This document shows positions 61,701 to 64,000 of a stretch of DNA of 64,000 nt, in pieces. Each line of letters opens with the position of its first letter. Position 1 is the stretch's first letter. The stretch is taken from assembly GCA_947683625.1 (NCBI GenBank), contig CANTUR010000450.1, forward strand, positions 124,001-188,000, read 5' to 3'. Both the position numbers and the translations under genes were made by a program. The notes under the pieces are model-generated. The model did no database searches. It saw only the letters and a list, made by a program, of their open reading frames with translations, and was not told the origin of the DNA. Source of the DNA: Mallotus nudiflorus. Taxonomy: Eukaryota > Streptophyta > Magnoliopsida > Malpighiales > Euphorbiaceae.

Positions 61701-64000
61701 TTGGAATATTGGAATACGATTTTGTATATTCGATATGGAATTAGAACAATGGATAACATGTTCAAAACTATTACGCACAAATTTGCAAGAGTTCACAATT
61801 TGCGATGTAACTTGCGCAAATGTGCACAAATTGTGCATTCAATTATGTCAATTATATTCATGAGTTTAGCATGGTATAATATGTACTTAGTATGGTGAAT
61901 ATCCGATTGGAATAATGGATAACATATTAAAAACCACTTGTGCATCAATTTACGTGAGTTCAAGTTTTGGGTTCAAGTATTCGCAAATGTGCGAAAATTG
62001 TGAATTCAATTAAATCAATTTGCAAATGTTCAAAACCATTATGTGAAAATTTGCATGAGTTCATAATTTGCGTTGTAACTTGCGCAAACGTGCACAGATT
62101 GTGCATTCAATTATGCCAATTATACTCAGGAGTTTAGCATGGTAGAATATGTACTTAGTATGGTGAATTTACAATTGAAAGATTGGATAACATGTTGAAA
62201 ACCATTTGTGTAGAAATTTGCATGAATTCAAGTTTTGCATTAAAACAAGTGCAAATGTGCACAAACTGTGAATTCAATTATTTCAATTATATTCACAAGT
62301 TTAGCATTTTAGAATACGTACTTAGTTTTATCAATATGCAATTGATACTTTGGATAAAATATTGAGAACCATTTTTGCATAAATTTGCACAAGTTCAGGT
62401 TTTGGGTTCAAAGATTCGCAAATGTGCACAAAATGTGCATTCAATTCAATCAATTTGATTTATGAGTTTGGAATGTTGGAATATGATTTTGTATATTCGA
62501 TATGGAATTAGAATAATGGATAACATGTTCAAAACCATTATGCACAAATTTGCATGAGTTCACAATTTGCGTTGTAACTTGTGCAAACGTGCACAAATTG
62601 TGTATTCAATTATGTTAATTATATTTAGGAGTTTAGCATGGTATAATATGTACTTAGTATGGTGAATATCCAATTAGAACAATGGATAACATGTTGAAAA
62701 CCATTTGTGCATCAATTTGCGTCAGTTCAGGTTTTGGGTTCAAATATTTGCAAATGTGCGCAAATTGTGCATTCAATTAAATCAATTTGATTTATGGGTT
62801 TGGAATGTTGGAATATGATTTTGAATATTCGATATGCAATTGGAACAATGGATAACATGTTCAAAACCATTATGTACAAATTTGCATGAGTTCACAATTT
62901 GCGTTGTAACTTGCGCAAACGTGCATAATTGTGCATTCAATTATGTCAATTATATTCAGGAGTTAACATGGTAGAATATGTTCTTAGTATTATGAAAATG
63001 CAATTGGTACTATGGATAACATTTTGAAAAGCATTTGTGCATAAATTTTCGCGAGTTCAGGTTTTAGGTTCAAGTATTCGCAAATGTGAGCAAATTGTGC
63101 ATTCAATTAAATCAATTTGATTTATGAGTTTGGAATTTTGGAATATGATTTTGAATATTCGATATGCAATTGGAACAATGGATAACATGTTCAAAACCAT
63201 TATGTGCAAATTTGCATGAGTTCACAATTTGCGTTGTAACTTGTGCAAACATGCACAAATTGTGCATTCAATTATGTCAATTATATTTAGGAGTTTAACA
63301 TGGTAGAAAATGTACATAGTATGGTAAATTTACAATTGGAAGATTGGATAACATGTTGAAAACCATTTGCGCACAAATTTGCACGAGTTCAAGCTTTGCG
63401 TTCAAACAAGCGCAAATGTGCAAAAACTATGCATTCAATTATTTCAGTTATATTCACAAGTTTAGAATGGTAGAATATGTACTTAGTGTTATGAATATGC
63501 AATTGGTACCCTGGATAACATGTTGAAAACCTTGTGTGTAAATTTGCATAAGTTCAGGTTTTAGGTTCAAAGATTCACAAATGTCCATAAATTGTGCATT
63601 TAATTCAGTCAATTTGATTTATGAGTTTTGATTGTTGGAGTATGATTTTGCATATTTGATATGCAATTGGAACAATGGATAACATGTTCAAAACCATTAT
63701 GTGCAAATTTGTATGAGTTCACAATTTGCGTTGTAACTTGCGCAAACGTGCATAAATTGTGCGTTCAATTATGTCAATTATATTCAGGAGTTAACATGGT
63801 AGAATATGTTCTTAGTATTATGAAAATGCAATTGGTACTATGGATAACATTTTGAAAAGCATTTCTACATAAATTTTCGCGAGTTCAGGTTTTGGGTTTA
63901 AGTATTCGCAAATGTGCGCAAATTGTGCATTCAATTAAATCAATTTGATTTATGAGTTTGGAATTTTGGAATATGATTTTGAATATTCGATATGCAATTG
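58740..64000 (-). repeat. Satellite array, reverse orientation, local subfamily
   Basis: Over 30 monomers, reverse orientation. This array carries its own variants: GTTGTAACTTGCGC in place of GTTCTAACATGCGC, and ATTCGATATG in place of ATTCAATATG, both common here and rare or absent in the others. It also has a 29-bp tandem duplication at 59222-59279. It runs off the right edge. Confidence 0.93.
62957..64000 (-). repeat. 828-bp higher-order repeat, one full and one partial unit
   Basis: The word CAGGAGTTAACATGG occurs at 62957 and 63785. The ~215 bp that follow are almost identical in both places, including the shared shortened junction AGTTAACATGG, the TTCTTAGTATTATGAAAATG word and ATTTTCGCGAG. 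The period of 828 bp equals five monomers. The second unit is cut by the window edge. Confidence 0.85.

Noticed and set aside
11077..63526. A recurring 60-codon open frame starting MDNMLKTIC, for example at 11077, 11577, 13403, 60087, 60918, 62183 and 63344, and on the minus strand in forward arrays
   Set aside because: It is satellite sequence read across a monomer border. The repetition is explained by the tandem array, substitutions show no preference for third positions by eye, and many monomers carry stops in it.
1..64000. Regularly spaced repeats that could suggest a CRISPR array
   Set aside because: The repeats are contiguous 167-bp monomers without unique spacers, in a plant-type context.
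1..64000. A single-copy host gene or a non-element biological system hidden in the window
   Set aside because: Every stretch could be assigned to satellite, LTR, leader or retroelement coding sequence. I found no remaining segment longer than about 100 bp.

Overview
The window is repeat-only plant DNA with the character of a centromere. It is AT-rich and made of two things: a tandem satellite with a monomer of about 167 bp, arranged largely as a three-monomer higher-order unit of about 500 bp, and LTR retrotransposons inserted into the satellite and into each other. All autonomous elements are Ty3/gypsy with a CRM-type (centromeric chromovirus) reverse transcriptase and integrase. In them the pol reading frame runs past the polypurine tract into the 3' LTR and ends in a basic (R/G)PITRS-(R/K/Q)-SKKL tail. 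Every clear primer site matches the 3' end of plant initiator tRNA-Met. I see no host gene, tRNA, rRNA or CRISPR array. The organism is a flowering plant, probably a eudicot; I cannot name the species.

Layout. Satellite, called forward when monomers read like positions 1-1750, fills 1-1750 (forward), 5792-15192 (reverse, interrupted), 28687-34468 (forward), 45664-53600 (forward, interrupted) and 58740-64000 (reverse). Each change of orientation coincides with a retroelement block. Block 1 (1751-5791) is a mosaic of LTR and gag fragments. Two solo LTRs and one fragment sit in the reverse array: 8663-10206 (probable Copia), 10637-10903 and 12494-12865. Block 2 (15193-28686) holds a deleted element B, whose 5' LTR is split by complete element C (16961-23793, target duplication CCTTG), followed by plus-strand element D, truncated in its RT. 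Block 3 (34469-45663) is a gag-only element D' whose leader is split by complete element E (37071-44486, target duplication CAATA). Two solo LTRs, F (47818-48755) and A (49311-50123), lie in the next forward array. Block 4 (53601-58739) is a chimeric plus-strand element G, with a second solo LTR F in its RT gene and a 3' LTR that abuts a fragment of LTR A.

How the parts relate. None of the pol genes is intact. E is the most complete, and the integrase catalytic part of G is one open frame of 384 codons. D' has LTRs, primer site, leader and polypurine tract but only a divergent gag joined in frame to what look like pol remnants, so it is a non-autonomous element that would have needed proteins from a relative. 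Its R-U5 and leader match autonomous D. All families share a doubled AAACACG-containing motif in the leader just upstream of gag. A 3.5-kb segment (10904-14403) is present again in inverted orientation (28687-32210), including the same solo LTR at the same satellite site, and retroelement remnants lie at a breakpoint of both copies. The right edge shows a recent five-monomer repeat of 828 bp.
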